Notes: generated by a model not told the origin, from the letters alone. Counted from the stretch's first letter, positions 8,377 to 19,927 are shown. The stretch: 59,829 nucleotides of DNA from Chloroflexota bacterium (GCA_003141245.1 PLLE01000018.1:23097-82925); one strand, 5' to 3'. Numbers and translations: made by a program.

Positions 8377-9797
8377 TCAGGATACTGCGGCGGCCGCCGG
8401 GCGAGCGACGGTGCGGGCGTCCCACTTGGCCTCGAGCAGATCGCGCAGGCGATCCTGCGCGGAAGCCAGCGGAACGCGCGCCACGACCGGTTCCAGGTAG
8501 CCCAATACGATGAACTTGCGCGCTTCGTCCGGATCGAGGCCGCGGCTTTCCAGGTAGAAGAGCTGCGTCTCGTCGACCGGGCCGACGGAGCTGGCGTGGG
8601 CGACGCGGCGGCAGTCGGGCTGGTCGATCTCCAGGCTTGGGATGGCGACCGATCGAGCCTGCTTGGAAAGCAGCATGGCGAACTCGCCCAGGTAGCTGTC
8701 GGTGCCGTGGGCCGTCAGATCGATCGTCGCAAGGCCCTTCATGTAGGCCCGGGAGCGGTCGGACAGCGCACCCTTCGAAAGCAGGTTGCCGGTCGTGTCG
8801 CGACCGATGTGGCGCGTGTAGGAAGTCAGGTCGAAGAGCTGGTCGGCCGAGCCGAAGACGATCTCGGCCTGCTCGACCGACGAACCGTCGCCCTCGAGAG
8901 TGTTGTCGATGCGGCTCCGAATGACCCGGCAGCCGAGCTGCGCGAGGGCCCACCGAACCGTCGCCCCCTGCCCGACGACTGCCGAGCGGTGCTGGAAGGC
9001 GACCTGGTCGATCGCGAAATCCTGCAGTCCGGCGAAGGAGAGCGTCGACCCGGCGCCCAGCTGAACCTCGGTCGTGCCGGTGAAGAAGGACTGGGCATGG
9101 CCGGCGGCGCCGGCGGTCGATGAGGCCACCTGCTCTTCCACGACCGATGCCTCGGCGTCGTCGCCGATCGAGAGAATCGTCCGAGACAGTAGAGCGCCGT
9201 TCGGCGCGCCCATGGCCCAGCGCAGCACGATCGGCCGCTCAAGGCGAACTCCGTTCGGGACGTGCACGAACAGGCCATGCGTCCAGAGTGCCCGCGTCAT
9301 CTGCCCGAGCTTGTCGTTCTCGGGTAGCGTGCAGCCGCCGTCGAGCAGGCGACGCAGCAGCTCCGGGTCGCGTGCGCCCAGATCGGCGAGCGTCTCCAGG
9401 ACCACGCCGGCGTCGCGAGCCTCCGGCGAGAGGACGAGCGCCGCCAGACGATCTTCGGCGAACTCGGCGTACGCGGCCGCTCCCTCGGGCAGCTGCGCCT
9501 TGCCCGCCGCGACCCCGCCACGCGTCCCGGCCGGATACGGTCGCACCGCGGCAAGGTGGGCGTTGCGCAGGTCCACGTACGGCGTGTAGAGCCGGTTCGA
9601 CTCGATCGGGAGAGTCTCGAACCCGTGCAATCCGGCGAGCCTGTCGGCCAGCAGCCAGTCGGGATCCCCCGCGGCTGCGGCGATCTTTCGAACCGTCGCT
9701 TCGTCGACGAAACTCAGGGTCAGGTCCGTCGGCGACTGACGGGCCGGCGCCGTCGGTCGAGTGACCGGCTGAGACGCCGCGGGTCGGGCTGCGGCGG

Positions 9798-9801
<4 letters not shown>
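8377..9801 (-). CDS. sufD: Fe-S cluster assembly scaffold subunit SufD
   Basis: A 474-residue SufD, partner of SufB in the SufBC2D scaffold that builds [Fe-S] clusters in the cytosol. The C-terminal beta-helix is typical (SRIDNTLEGDGSSVEQAEIVFG, LLSKGALSDRSRAYMKGLATI, SYLGEFAMLLSKQARSVAIPSLEI), ending with the conserved helical region RGLDPDEARKFIVLGYLEP. The start is the ATG at 9801, overlapping the sufB stop by four bases; the frame stays open far upstream through sufB sequence, but that part is out-of-frame. No sufC ATPase follows; the next gene is the Rieske ferredoxin. Confidence 0.95.
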
Positions 9802-12281
<2,480 letters not shown>

Positions 12282-12361
12282 CGCGCTCCTTCGGTGGCCG
12301 CGGATCCGGGCGGCGTGGGGATCCGAATCGCGGTCGCAGCTCGTGCTGAATTCCGACCCCC

Positions 12362-12390
12362 ATTATCGGGATTAGACGTGGCCCCGTCAA
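12362..12390 (-). promoter_or_regulatory. Sigma-70 promoter of sufB
   Basis: On the reverse strand TTGACG (12390-12385) and GATAAT (12367-12362) are separated by exactly 17 bases: a 5/6 match at -35 and 5/6 at -10. Transcription would start near 12355, giving a leader of about 75 bases before the sufB ATG at 12281. No SufR or IscR operator is obvious next to it. Confidence 0.7.
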
Positions 12391-12455
12391 ACGTGGTCGG
12401 CTCATGAGCCGCCGAGCCGGTCGGCCGGGCCGGTCGCCGCGCCTACCCAGCCGGT

Positions 12456-13196
12456 ATGCGGACCGCTCGAACCGTGCTATTCTGCCGGCCGCTGGCACTG
12501 GACGCCCGCCCGTCGCGAGATCGCGTCCGCCCCACCACGGCAGCCAGCCGAGCGATCCGGCCCCATCGGCGTCGGCCAGCGAAACGGACTCCGAGGAGGC
12601 GCTTGAGAAGCATTACTCCTGCGGCGGGACTGACGGCGATTGCGGCGATCCTCATCCTCATCCTCGCCGGCAGCGCGGTCGCCTTGTTGCCCAGCGCCTT
12701 CGCGGACCCGCAAGGGATACCGGACGTTGTCTCCGGCGGCGATCCCACGATCGCGGCAGCGACGATCCTTCCCACGTACCCCACCGAGAGCTTCGCGCCC
12801 GCCCCGACCGTGTATCTGGTCGTTCCGACGCTGGCGCCTACCCCAAAGCCCACCCCAAAGCCGACCCCCAAGCCCGCTGCTAAGCCGAAGATCGTGCCCA
12901 TCCCGGATACCGTCGCGGGGGCGCGCACCTACGTGAAGCTTCGAATCGGGACCAAGCAGTACAACTGCATCAACTATGTCTGGACGCGAGAGTCCAAGTG
13001 GAACCCGCGAGCGGGCGTGCCCAGCGGAGCCTACGGCATTCCACAGGCGTTCCCAGGATCGAAGATGGCCAAGTTCGGGTCCAACTGGCGCACCAGCCCG
13101 ATCACGCAGGTGAAATGGGGCCTCTGGTACGTGAACGACCGCTACGGCACCGCCTGCGGCGCGTACCAGTTCTTCCTGGCCCACGGCTGGTATTGA
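12456..13196 (+). CDS. Secreted protein with lysozyme/transglycosylase-like C-terminal domain
   Basis: The C-terminal 90 residues (ESKWNPRAGVPSGAYGIPQAFPGSKMAKFG to HGWY) match the catalytic fold of lytic-transglycosylase-like and aggregation-promoting-factor proteins, with the Glu of ESKWNP as the likely catalytic acid. Upstream are a membrane or signal segment (AAGLTAIAAILILILAGSAVALL) and a Pro/Thr/Lys linker with TPKPTPKP repeats that could span the wall. The long frame from 12456 (246 residues) begins with an Arg-rich stretch. A TTG start at 12603, five bases after GAGGAGG, gives a cleaner N-terminus right before the signal segment and is probably the true start. It would cleave or remodel peptidoglycan (inference). 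Confidence 0.78.
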   Translation: MRTARTVLFCRPLALDARPSRDRVRPTTAASRAIRPHRRRPAKRTPRRRLRSITPAAGLTAIAAILILILAGSAVALLPSAFADPQGIPDVVSGGDPTIAAATILPTYPTESFAPAPTVYLVVPTLAPTPKPTPKPTPKPAAKPKIVPIPDTVAGARTYVKLRIGTKQYNCINYVWTRESKWNPRAGVPSGAYGIPQAFPGSKMAKFGSNWRTSPITQVKWGLWYVNDRYGTACGAYQFFLAHGWY

Positions 13197-13267
13197 GGGC
13201 GACTCGCGTATCCACGGCCGGCGGATTCCTGCCAGCTGTTGACGTCGCGCTCCCGCACAATCGCGCT

Positions 13268-14554
13268 ATGCCCCACCCGATGAGTCTGGCCGTCGCGCGA
13301 CGCTTCCTGGCCATCCGCCATCTGCTCGCTCCGCCACGGGCGTTGCCGGCGGAGCCGGAGAGTGTCATGGCCGTGGTCGACCGGTTTGGATCGTTGCAGT
13401 TCGACCCGCTCGAGGTGGCCGGCCGCAATCACGACCTGGTCCTCCAGGCCCGCATCGCCGGCTATCGGCGCGAGCTGACCGACGAGTTGCTCTACGGCCG
13501 GCGTTTGCTCTTCGAGGCCAACAACAAGGCCCTCAACCTGCTGCCCACGCGCGAGCTTCCCTACTACCGCATCACCTGGGATCACGGGGCGGCGGGACGC
13601 GCGGGCCAGGTTCTGGCGCAGCAAGCACCCCTCGCGGATAAGGTGCTGGCGACGATCGAAGCGCAAGGCCCCAGGTGCTCGGGCGACTTCGAGCGTGAGG
13701 AGGCAATCGCCTGGTACTGGGGACCCACGACAGCCGTGCGCGCCGTCCTCGAGGCGCTTGCCGAGTCCGGTCGGCTGGGGCTGGCCCGACGAGTCGGCAA
13801 TCGCCGCTACTACGACCTGGTCGAGCGGCTCTTCCCGGCCGACCTTCTGGAGGTGCGCGTGCCCGAGCGCGAGCAGCGCCGCCACAAGCTCCTGTCCCGC
13901 TATCGGGCCCACGGCCTGCTGGGCACATCCGGCAGCGGCGAACTCTGGCCCGGGATCGGACCTGCCGCGCTGCGGGCGGAATTGCGGACGGAGCTGCTGG
14001 ATCGCGGGGAGCTTGTGCCGTTCACTGTCGAAGGGCTGAAGGGCCAGCGCCTCCTGGTGGCCGACGAGCTGCCGCTCCTGGCCCAGGCCGAGCGCGAGCT
14101 GACGCACGAGGTGGACGGAACAGTGGCCTTCCGCCCGGGCGACGCGGCCCCGGGCTGCAGCTTCCTGGCGCCGCTCGATCCGCTCCTGTGGGATCGCGAG
14201 GCCCTCGTACCGCTGTACGGCTTCGACTACCGCTGGGAGGTCTACACGCCCGCGGCCAAGCGCCGCTGGGGCTACTACGTCCTGCCGATCCTCTTCGGCG
14301 ATCGGCTGGTTGGGCGGATCGAGCCGCGTGTCGATCGAGCCGGCAAGGCTGTGCGCATCCTGGGCCTGAGCTGGGAGGCGGGGTTCGACCCGCTCGCGGC
14401 ACCCGGGTTCGCGCCCGCCTTCGCCGACGCGCTGCGGGCGTACCTCCACTTTGGCAACGCGGACTGCCTGACGCCACCGTCGGGGAGCGTCCACCGGGCG
14501 TTGTTCGACGCCGTCTCGGCGGAGGTTCCGGTTCGCCGGGTCGCCAGCTCGTAG
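13268..14554 (+). CDS. AlkX/YcaQ-type winged-helix DNA glycosylase
   Basis: A 428-residue member of the HTH_42 (YcaQ/AlkZ) superfamily. Family knowledge: AlkZ uses a QxQ motif and the AlkX/YcaQ branch a QxD motif to unhook interstrand crosslinks and excise alkylated bases. Here the N-terminal block RFGSLQFDPLEVAGRNHDLVLQARI (about residues 43-67) contains QFD, supporting the AlkX branch. Other features are the winged-helix stretch TTAVRAVLEALAESGRLGLARRVGNRRYYDLVERLFP and the C-terminal barrel with LAPLDPLLWDRE and FDYRWEVYTPAAKRRWGYYVLPIL. The start MPHPMSLAVARRFLAIRHLL was chosen because upstream sequence belongs to the previous gene. It stands alone. Confidence 0.88.
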   Translation: MPHPMSLAVARRFLAIRHLLAPPRALPAEPESVMAVVDRFGSLQFDPLEVAGRNHDLVLQARIAGYRRELTDELLYGRRLLFEANNKALNLLPTRELPYYRITWDHGAAGRAGQVLAQQAPLADKVLATIEAQGPRCSGDFEREEAIAWYWGPTTAVRAVLEALAESGRLGLARRVGNRRYYDLVERLFPADLLEVRVPEREQRRHKLLSRYRAHGLLGTSGSGELWPGIGPAALRAELRTELLDRGELVPFTVEGLKGQRLLVADELPLLAQAERELTHEVDGTVAFRPGDAAPGCSFLAPLDPLLWDREALVPLYGFDYRWEVYTPAAKRRWGYYVLPILFGDRLVGRIEPRVDRAGKAVRILGLSWEAGFDPLAAPGFAPAFADALRAYLHFGNADCLTPPSGSVHRALFDAVSAEVPVRRVASS

Positions 14555-14648
14555 TCCGTTCCACCGTTCGGTTTGCCGGGCCGCGGTCGACCAGGCGAGT
14601 CCGCGCGTGAGAACATGTGCCCGTCTCGAGAACACAAGGAGTCTGGCT

Positions 14649-15089
14649 ATGGCGGCTATTCGTCGCGCAACTGTGAAATGGATAGGCGATCTCGCATCGG
14701 GCTCAGGCCAGCTGAGCGCAAGCACGAGCGGCGCTTTCTCAACGCTGCCGGTGACCTGGGCCTCGAGGACCGAACGTGCCGACGGCCGAACGAGCCCGGA
14801 GGAGCTCCTGGCCGCCGCCCACGCAAGCTGCTTCTCGATGGCGTTCTCGAGCGAGCTGGCGAAGGCCGGCTCGCCGCCGGAGCATCTGGAGGTCTCGTCG
14901 GAGGTCGCTTTCGACCGCATCGACGGCAACTGGACGGTCGTCTCGAGCAAGCTGACCGTTCGAGGTCGAGTGCCGGGCATGGCCAAGGACCGCTTCCGCG
15001 CCATCGCCGGGCAGGCCAAGGACGCTTGCCCGATCTCGCGAGCCCTCGCCGGCAACGTCGCCCTGAGCGTGGATGCCGCACTCGAATAG
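14649..15089 (+). CDS. OsmC/Ohr family thiol peroxidase
   Basis: A 146-residue OsmC-family protein that reduces organic hydroperoxides with a pair of reactive cysteines. The first Cys lies in LLAAAHASCFSMAFSSELAK (about residue 60) and the second in KDACPISRALAG (about residue 126), both at family positions. The start ATG 14649 has AAGGAG nine bases upstream; an earlier in-frame GTG is unlikely. It is a single gene followed by a membrane protein in the same direction 64 bases later. Only distant from the second OsmC-like gene at 26901. Confidence 0.92.
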   Translation: MAAIRRATVKWIGDLASGSGQLSASTSGAFSTLPVTWASRTERADGRTSPEELLAAAHASCFSMAFSSELAKAGSPPEHLEVSSEVAFDRIDGNWTVVSSKLTVRGRVPGMAKDRFRAIAGQAKDACPISRALAGNVALSVDAALE

Positions 15090-15153
15090 ACGGCGCGGCC
15101 GCGGTCGCGGCAGACGGGTCGCAGGCGCGGGCTCCGGCTGCTAATCTCGCGTC

Positions 15154-15693
15154 ATGAACAACAAGAATGAGCCGGCCAAGGCGGTGCGCATCGATCGCTG
15201 GGGATTCGAAACCGACGTGCCGGGCGGCCGACGCTCGGTTTCGCTGTTCGGCGTATTCCTGATCGTTTTCGGATTGCTGCTGGCTGCCGGACAGCTGTTC
15301 GCGGGCGCCCAGGTGGGGGCTTCCGCACTCTTCCTGGCCCTGGGCATCTTCCTGGTGTTGGTCTGGCTGCGCGACCACAGCGACTCGGCTCTGTATGCCG
15401 GCGTCTTTGTGACTGCGCTGGCCCTCTCCGACCTGCTAACCAGCACCGGCGCGATCCACGGCAACGGCTGGGGGGCGCTCTTCCTGGGCATCGGCGTGCT
15501 CTGGATCGCCCTGATCCGAATTCGGTCCGGCAAGGGCTGGGTCGGGGCGACGATCCTCGGCGCGCTGCTCTGCCTGTGGGGCGGCAGCGGCGTGGCGACG
15601 AGTTACTTGAACATTGACGCCGACCGTCTCGTCGGGCCGGTGCTGCTGGTGCTCCTCGGCGTCTGGATCCTCTCCAGGAGCCGGCGCAACTAA
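15154..15693 (+). CDS. Multi-pass membrane protein of unknown function
   Basis: A 179-residue protein with an N-terminal cytoplasmic tail and about six closely spaced hydrophobic segments, ending in SRSRRN. Its arrangement in short helix pairs resembles the LiaF/DUF5668-type small membrane proteins, but no diagnostic motif is visible. It ends four bases inside the convergent aminotransferase gene (15690-15693). No function is proposed. Confidence 0.75.
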   Translation: MNNKNEPAKAVRIDRWGFETDVPGGRRSVSLFGVFLIVFGLLLAAGQLFAGAQVGASALFLALGIFLVLVWLRDHSDSALYAGVFVTALALSDLLTSTGAIHGNGWGALFLGIGVLWIALIRIRSGKGWVGATILGALLCLWGGSGVATSYLNIDADRLVGPVLLVLLGVWILSRSRRN

Positions 15694-17069
15694 CCGAGTC
15701 GGCCCGAAGCTTCGGCGGCGGCTCGCTCGACTGCGTCGCCAAGACGAGCGGCGATCGTCTTCATCTCGTCATCGGTGACCACGAACGGCGGGCCTAACAG
15801 CACGGTGTCGCCGTTCGTGCCATCCGCGTTGCCGGTGCCGTGGTAGAGCAGCAGGCCGGCGTCGCGGGCATGCGCTACCACGCCTTCGATCAGGCGGGCA
15901 GCCCGCGGGAAGGGTCGTCTGGTGGCCCGGTCGGCGACGAGCTCCACTCCTACGAGCAGCCCCCGACCGCGGACCTCGCCCACGTTGGCGTGGCCGCCGA
16001 GCCGGTCGCTCACCAGCGCGCGTAACCGTTCGCCCTTTGCCGCGCTCGCCTCGACGAGCTTCTCCGTCTCCAGGATCCGAAGCACCTCCGACGCCACCGC
16101 CGCGCCCACCGGGGAGTGGCTGTAGGTGAACCCGTGGACGAAGCCGCCGCCCGCGTTGATCGTCTCATAGACGTTGCCGCTCGCGACCGCGAGCCCGAGT
16201 GGGAAGTACCCACCGGCCACGCCCTTGGCCGCGGCCATGACGTCGGCGCGAACGCCCCAGTGGTCCATCCCGAACCAGCGCCCCGTACGCCCGAAGCCGG
16301 TCATCACTTCGTCGGCGACGAGCAGCACGCCGTGGCGCCGGCACACCTCCGCGATCGCCGGCCAGTAGCCGTCGGGCGGGGCCACGGCGCCCAGGGTGGC
16401 GCCGACGATCGGCTCCGCCACGAAGGCGGCCACTCTCCCCTGCCCCGCTTCTGCGATGGCCGCCTCCAGCTCGGCCGCCAGCGCCTCAGCGTCGCCCAAG
16501 GCGTGGGCGGCGGCCTCTCCCCCACGGTACGGGTACGCGGCGTTGACGTGGCTGAAGCGGCCCAGCCACGGTTCGTAGGGGCGGCGCAGCGGCTCGCGCC
16601 CGGATAGATCCAGCGCGCCGATCGAGTTGCCGTGGTAGCTCCCCCAGCGCGCGATCACGACGGTCCGGTCGGGCTCGCGGCGGGACAGGTGATACGAGCG
16701 CACCAGCTTGAGGCAGCTCTCGATCGCCTCGGAGCCGCCGCTGACGGGGTAGATCGCCGGATCGTCGACCGGCAGATAGCGGCCCACCGCTCGGGCGTAC
16801 GTCTCGAGCGCTTCGGTCGTGAAAGTCGTGCCGTGGACGTACGTGAAGGCCCGCGCCTGGCGTTCCATGGCGTCGACGATCGACTGCCGGCCGTGCCCGA
16901 CGTTGACGACGATGGCGCCCCCGGCGGCGTCCAGGTACGCCCGCCCGGCGGCATCCCAGATGGTGCAGCCCTCGGCCCGCACCGCGATGGGTAGCTCACG
17001 CCCGAGGACTCTCTGGAAAACCCGTCCGACGGCGGGCTCGCCGGCAACCGGGCGATCGGCAGCGCTCAT
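15690..17069 (-). CDS. Class III PLP-dependent aminotransferase
   Basis: A 459-residue omega-type aminotransferase. The PLP lysine lies in MAAAKGVAGGYFPLG (about residues 276-290), preceded by the cofactor-ring aspartate block LLVADEVMTGFGRTG, with GGSEAIESCLKLVRSYH for the phosphate site and HGFTYSHSPVGAAVA before the C-terminal domain. The closest named members are beta-alanine/pyruvate and 4-aminobutyrate-type enzymes; sequence alone does not fix the amine donor. It is monocistronic. The start MSAADRPVAGEP is reasonable, because the conserved fold begins near residue 15. Confidence 0.92.
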   Translation of the reverse strand: MSAADRPVAGEPAVGRVFQRVLGRELPIAVRAEGCTIWDAAGRAYLDAAGGAIVVNVGHGRQSIVDAMERQARAFTYVHGTTFTTEALETYARAVGRYLPVDDPAIYPVSGGSEAIESCLKLVRSYHLSRREPDRTVVIARWGSYHGNSIGALDLSGREPLRRPYEPWLGRFSHVNAAYPYRGGEAAAHALGDAEALAAELEAAIAEAGQGRVAAFVAEPIVGATLGAVAPPDGYWPAIAEVCRRHGVLLVADEVMTGFGRTGRWFGMDHWGVRADVMAAAKGVAGGYFPLGLAVASGNVYETINAGGGFVHGFTYSHSPVGAAVASEVLRILETEKLVEASAAKGERLRALVSDRLGGHANVGEVRGRGLLVGVELVADRATRRPFPRAARLIEGVVAHARDAGLLLYHGTGNADGTNGDTVLLGPPFVVTDDEMKTIAARLGDAVERAAAEASGRLG

Positions 17070-17221
17070 GGCGCGATTGTAGGTCCGGGCCGGTGACTCA
17101 GGGTCTGTATACGAACGGCTGGCTTTGGCCGAGATGGGAATAGCCGGTAGCGCCTTCTTTCGCCGATCGGCTTGACTTTCAGATCGGCGGCGAGGAAGGT
17201 TGGTGCTGAGGGAGGTTTCGC

Positions 17222-17641
17222 ATGAGCACCCACGATGCAGTCATCGGCACTGCAGCTTCCATTCGTCGGGCGGCCTGGCGCGCCGGGGGCATGATCCTGC
17301 TTGCGATGGGAGGGGCCTCCGTTGCAGTCGCGATCGGCGGCCTGATCTTTGCGGGTGGTGGAGTCATCTTCCTGCCGCTCGCATTGCCTCCCCTGGCGGC
17401 CGGTTACGCAGTCGTTCGCGTGACGCCTGGGGCTCGGATCTTCGGTATCTTGGTCGCTGTCCTCTACGGCGGCTTCATGGTGTCCGTCGCCACCTATTCC
17501 TTGCGTGGCCTCACCCCGCCGCCGGGCCAGAGCGACCCCCGCCAAATCGACATGGGTTCGGCCCTTGTTGCCTGCGTCTTTCTGGCAGCAGCGGTCCTGA
17601 TCCTGGTTGGCCGTGCTCGGCGCGAGGCTTCTGGCCGCTGA
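17222..17641 (+). CDS. Membrane protein of unknown function
   Basis: A 139-residue protein with four hydrophobic segments (about residues 20-45, 47-65, 70-92 and 112-132). A good ribosome site, GGGAGG, lies seven bases before ATG 17222. Its stop codon is immediately followed by the decayed transposase on the other strand, so the insertion happened right at its 3' end and may have replaced a few terminal residues. No family recognised. Confidence 0.7.
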   Translation: MSTHDAVIGTAASIRRAAWRAGGMILLAMGGASVAVAIGGLIFAGGGVIFLPLALPPLAAGYAVVRVTPGARIFGILVAVLYGGFMVSVATYSLRGLTPPPGQSDPRQIDMGSALVACVFLAAAVLILVGRARREASGR

Positions 17642-17642
17642 C

Positions 17643-18404
17643 CTACACGCGCCCGAGCAGATAGCCGAACGCGGCGACACGAAGCCATGCCTGGGCGCTC
17701 ATCTGCGTTTGCTAGAAACAGCGCGACAGCCGTCGCCAGCGACCGAGCTGGGCAAAGGCGTGCTCGACCTTGTAGAGCGGCGCGATCGGCTTGAATCCGC
17801 TCTGGCCCGGTGCGGGAGCCTTGATCTGAACTCGGGCGTGATGCATGCCGGCGGCCTTGGTCAAGCCTCGATAGCCACGATCGGCGAGAACATCGGTGAC
17901 GGTGGCCAGGGCGGGCAGGGCGCTGTGGATCAGGCGGCGACCGGAGGAGACATCGTGCGGCTTGGCCGACTCGACATGAGCGCCGACCGGCAAACCCATG
18001 ATCTCGATGAGCACGGTCCTCTTGGCCCCGATGGTCCGCCAACCTCGACCGCCGGCCTCGTGGAAGGTCGGGCCGGCTCGACCACCTTTGACCGTCTGGG
18101 CGTCGATCATGACCATTGACGGCGTGGGCTTGCGACCGTGCGCGGTTCGGATCTTCCGGGCCAGCCGATCCATGGCAGTCGCCCAAACTCCGCTCTCTCA
18201 CCAGCGCAACCATTGGGCCCAGACCGCGCCCCAGGGCCCAGACCGCTCGGGAAGGTAGCGCCACCGACAGCCGGTCCGACAGAGGAACAGCATCGCATCG
18301 ACCATCTGTCGGCGCGGGATTACCGGCGGGCGACCTCTATCGGTCTCGAAGAGGTCCCGCACCAGGTTCCATTGGTCGTCGTTGAGGCTGATCGCGTATG
18401 CCAT
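17643..18404 (-). pseudogene. IS5-family transposase with two in-frame stop codons
   Basis: The reverse-strand frame from ATG 18404 to TAG 17643 aligns over its whole length with an IS5/IS427-type transposase (254 codons). The N-terminal DUF4096-like part is LNDDQWNLVRDLFE...CRTGCRWRYLPERSGPWG, then come the DDE core parts MIDAQTVKGG (first D), VLADRGYRGL (second D) and APLYKVEHAFAQLGRWRRLSR (E). It is interrupted by TGA at 18198-18200, after WLRW and before ESGVWATAMDRLA, and by TAG at 17712-17714, after RRLSRCF and before QTQMSAQAWLRVA. Both sides continue in the same frame, so these are point nonsense changes, not a programmed frameshift. No terminal inverted repeats were found. Confidence 0.88.
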
Positions 18405-18716
18405 GTGCCCAGGGTCGCCGATGCAAGTGACACGTTCTCTGTCATTAGTCGGTCGGTTCGAGCACAATCTTTCGTATACAGGGCCTCAGACGCCTCCTCC
18501 GCTCCCCGTCGACCCCTCAAGTGCCTGCGGGCGCAACTTCGGGCCGAAGAGCCACCGCCTCGTGACCTATGGCACGTGGACACATGCACGTTAGCGATCT
18601 ATTCATAGAACACGCATGGCTAGTGCCTGGAGGCCCTCAAAGTGCTGAGCCCGTCACGAGTCTCGACGAGGGGTCGCGAGCGGCTCGATCGCGCGTCACA
18701 CGAGGATCTCTGAGCC
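18405..18716. other. Gap between dead transposase and arsR
   Basis: About 310 bases without a supported gene. A short dyad, TGACA-7-TGTCA, lies at 18428-18444. The rest may hold the lost right end of the insertion sequence and the promoter of the arsR-qmo operon, but I could not assign -35/-10 boxes with confidence. No TGCGC-type palindrome like those at the other two ArsR promoters is present here. Confidence 0.35.
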
Positions 18717-19091
18717 ATGCTGCGACCCTCAGACGACATCTACGGCCTGCAGGCCTCGATCCTCAAGACGATCGCGAGCCCGCGGCGCCTGGAGATGATC
18801 CACCTCCTGGGCGAGATGGGCCCCATGGAGGTCCGACGGCTGGCCGAGCACTTCGGCATGCCGCAGCCCGCTATCTCGCAGCATCTGGCCGCGCTGCGCT
18901 CCGCCGGTCTGGTCGAGGCGGTTAGGGCAGGTCGTGAGGTCCGATACCAGCTGGTGGACGCCGAAATCGTCGCCGCCTGCGACCTCATGCGTCAGGTCCT
19001 GGTGCGCCGCATGGCCCGTCTGGGCGACATGGCGGCCTCGTTCTCGAGCCAGTCACCGGCGCCACGCGAGCCGGCGGAGGCAATCCGATGA
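18717..19091 (+). CDS. ArsR-family transcriptional regulator of the sulfur/Qmo operon
   Basis: A 124-residue winged-helix repressor. The HTH is SPRRLEMIHLLGEMGPMEVRRLAEHFGMPQPAISQHLAALRSAGLVEAVRAGREVRYQL (about residues 20-78), with a Cys at about residue 89 in VAACDLMRQVL. It is closely similar in layout to the ArsR regulator at 34389, which starts a second DsrE/TusA operon. ArsR proteins near sulfur-transfer genes (SqrR/BigR type) often sense persulfides through two cysteines; only one conserved Cys is visible here, so the sensing mode is open. It is the first gene of the operon. Confidence 0.92.
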   Translation: MLRPSDDIYGLQASILKTIASPRRLEMIHLLGEMGPMEVRRLAEHFGMPQPAISQHLAALRSAGLVEAVRAGREVRYQLVDAEIVAACDLMRQVLVRRMARLGDMAASFSSQSPAPREPAEAIR

Positions 19092-19164
19092 CCGGGGCGC
19101 GCTCGGCTCAGCTCGAGAAGTGTTCATTCCATCGCAACCCAAGAAGAAAGTGAGTAACGAACCC

Positions 19165-19530
19165 ATGGCTGAGAAGCTCGTGATCATGATCACTCACGGG
19201 CCCGAGGACCCGGAGATGGCGACAATCCCGTTTGTCATGGCCGTCGCCGCAATGGCGTCCGACGTCGAAGCGATCATCGGACTTCAGGCATCGGGCGTGG
19301 AGCTGGCCGTCAAGGGTGCCGCCGACAAGGTCAACGTCGACAGCTTCCCGCCGCTTGCCAAGCTCATGAGCGATTTCAGCGAGCTGGGCGGCAAGCTCCT
19401 GCTGTGCGGCCCGTGCATCAAGTCCCGCCAGATCGACGCCGCAACGCAGCTCGTCGAGAACGCCGAGGTCGTCGCCGCGGCGCGGTTCGTCGCCGAGATC
19501 ACCTCCGCCACTAACGCCCTCGTGTACTAG
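19165..19530 (+). CDS. DsrE/DsrF-like sulfur carrier protein
   Basis: A 121-residue DsrE-fold protein (MAEKLVIMITHGPEDPEMATIPFVMAVAAMASDVEA at the start). It carries a CGPC pair in GKLLLCGPCIKSRQI (about residues 79-85), where DsrE-family proteins hold their sulfur-carrying cysteine. Family knowledge: DsrE and DsrE-like proteins exchange persulfide sulfur with TusA. ATG 19165 is preceded by an in-frame GTG at 19150 with a purine-rich AAGAAGAAA directly upstream, so five more residues are possible. It lies between arsR and tusA, 12 bases before the latter. Confidence 0.88.
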   Translation: MAEKLVIMITHGPEDPEMATIPFVMAVAAMASDVEAIIGLQASGVELAVKGAADKVNVDSFPPLAKLMSDFSELGGKLLLCGPCIKSRQIDAATQLVENAEVVAAARFVAEITSATNALVY

Positions 19531-19542
19531 GAGCACTCCCCC

Positions 19543-19809
19543 ATGCCCGCCGCACTGACCGAGTCCGAGCTCGCCGCTGTATCCGTCGCCAAGGTCGTGG
19601 ACGCGCGCGGAAGCGCCTGCCCAGGCCCTCTGCTCGAAGCCAAGAAGGGCATCGGCGCTGTGTCTGTCGGCGCCGTCCTCGAGATCTGGTCGAGCGACCC
19701 GATCACCAAGACCGACATCGGCGCCTGGGCCGCCAAGGTCGGCCACGCATTCCTCGGCTATGCGCCTGCGGACGGCTACGACCGGGTCTTCGTGCGCCGC
19801 CTGAAGTAA
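19543..19809 (+). CDS. tusA: TusA-family sulfurtransferase
   Basis: An 88-residue TusA/SirA-like sulfur carrier. The active-site signature is DARGSACPGPLLEAKKGI (about residues 21-38), CPGP in place of the commoner CPxP, followed by IEVWSSDP-type beta sequence (LEIWSSDPITKTDIGAWAAKVGHAFLG) and a complete C-terminal strand YDRVFVRRLK. The cysteine carries a persulfide that is passed to partners such as DsrE or Hdr-like complexes. A strong hairpin follows the stop codon before the mvhD-like gene. Confidence 0.93.
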   Translation: MPAALTESELAAVSVAKVVDARGSACPGPLLEAKKGIGAVSVGAVLEIWSSDPITKTDIGAWAAKVGHAFLGYAPADGYDRVFVRRLK

Positions 19810-19818
19810 GTTCCGCCG

Positions 19819-19846
19819 GCGGGCGCCCCTCCTAACGGGCGCCCGC
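19819..19846 (+). terminator. Intercistronic stem-loop after tusA
   Basis: A perfect 10-bp stem, GCGGGCGCCC (19819-19828) and GGGCGCCCGC (19837-19846), with an 8-base loop, lies 10 bases after the tusA stop and 82 bases before mvhD. No T-run follows, so it is not a classical terminator. In the middle of an operon it more likely stabilises the 5' arsR-dsrE-tusA message or lowers expression of the distal genes. Confidence 0.6.
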
Positions 19847-19927
19847 GGACCCCTCAGCCCTCGATCCATTCAAGGGAGACATCGATCTCCCGCCTAGCTC
19901 TGTCCCGGAGCAGGAGTGGCAGCGACC

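Noticed and set aside
13142-15055. 637-residue reverse frame over the glycosylase and OsmC genes
   Set aside because: No family resemblance; the forward genes have specific motifs and ribosome sites.
18198-18404. Programmed frameshift between two transposase frames
   Set aside because: Both parts are in the same frame separated by a TGA codon, so it is a nonsense change rather than a slippage site.
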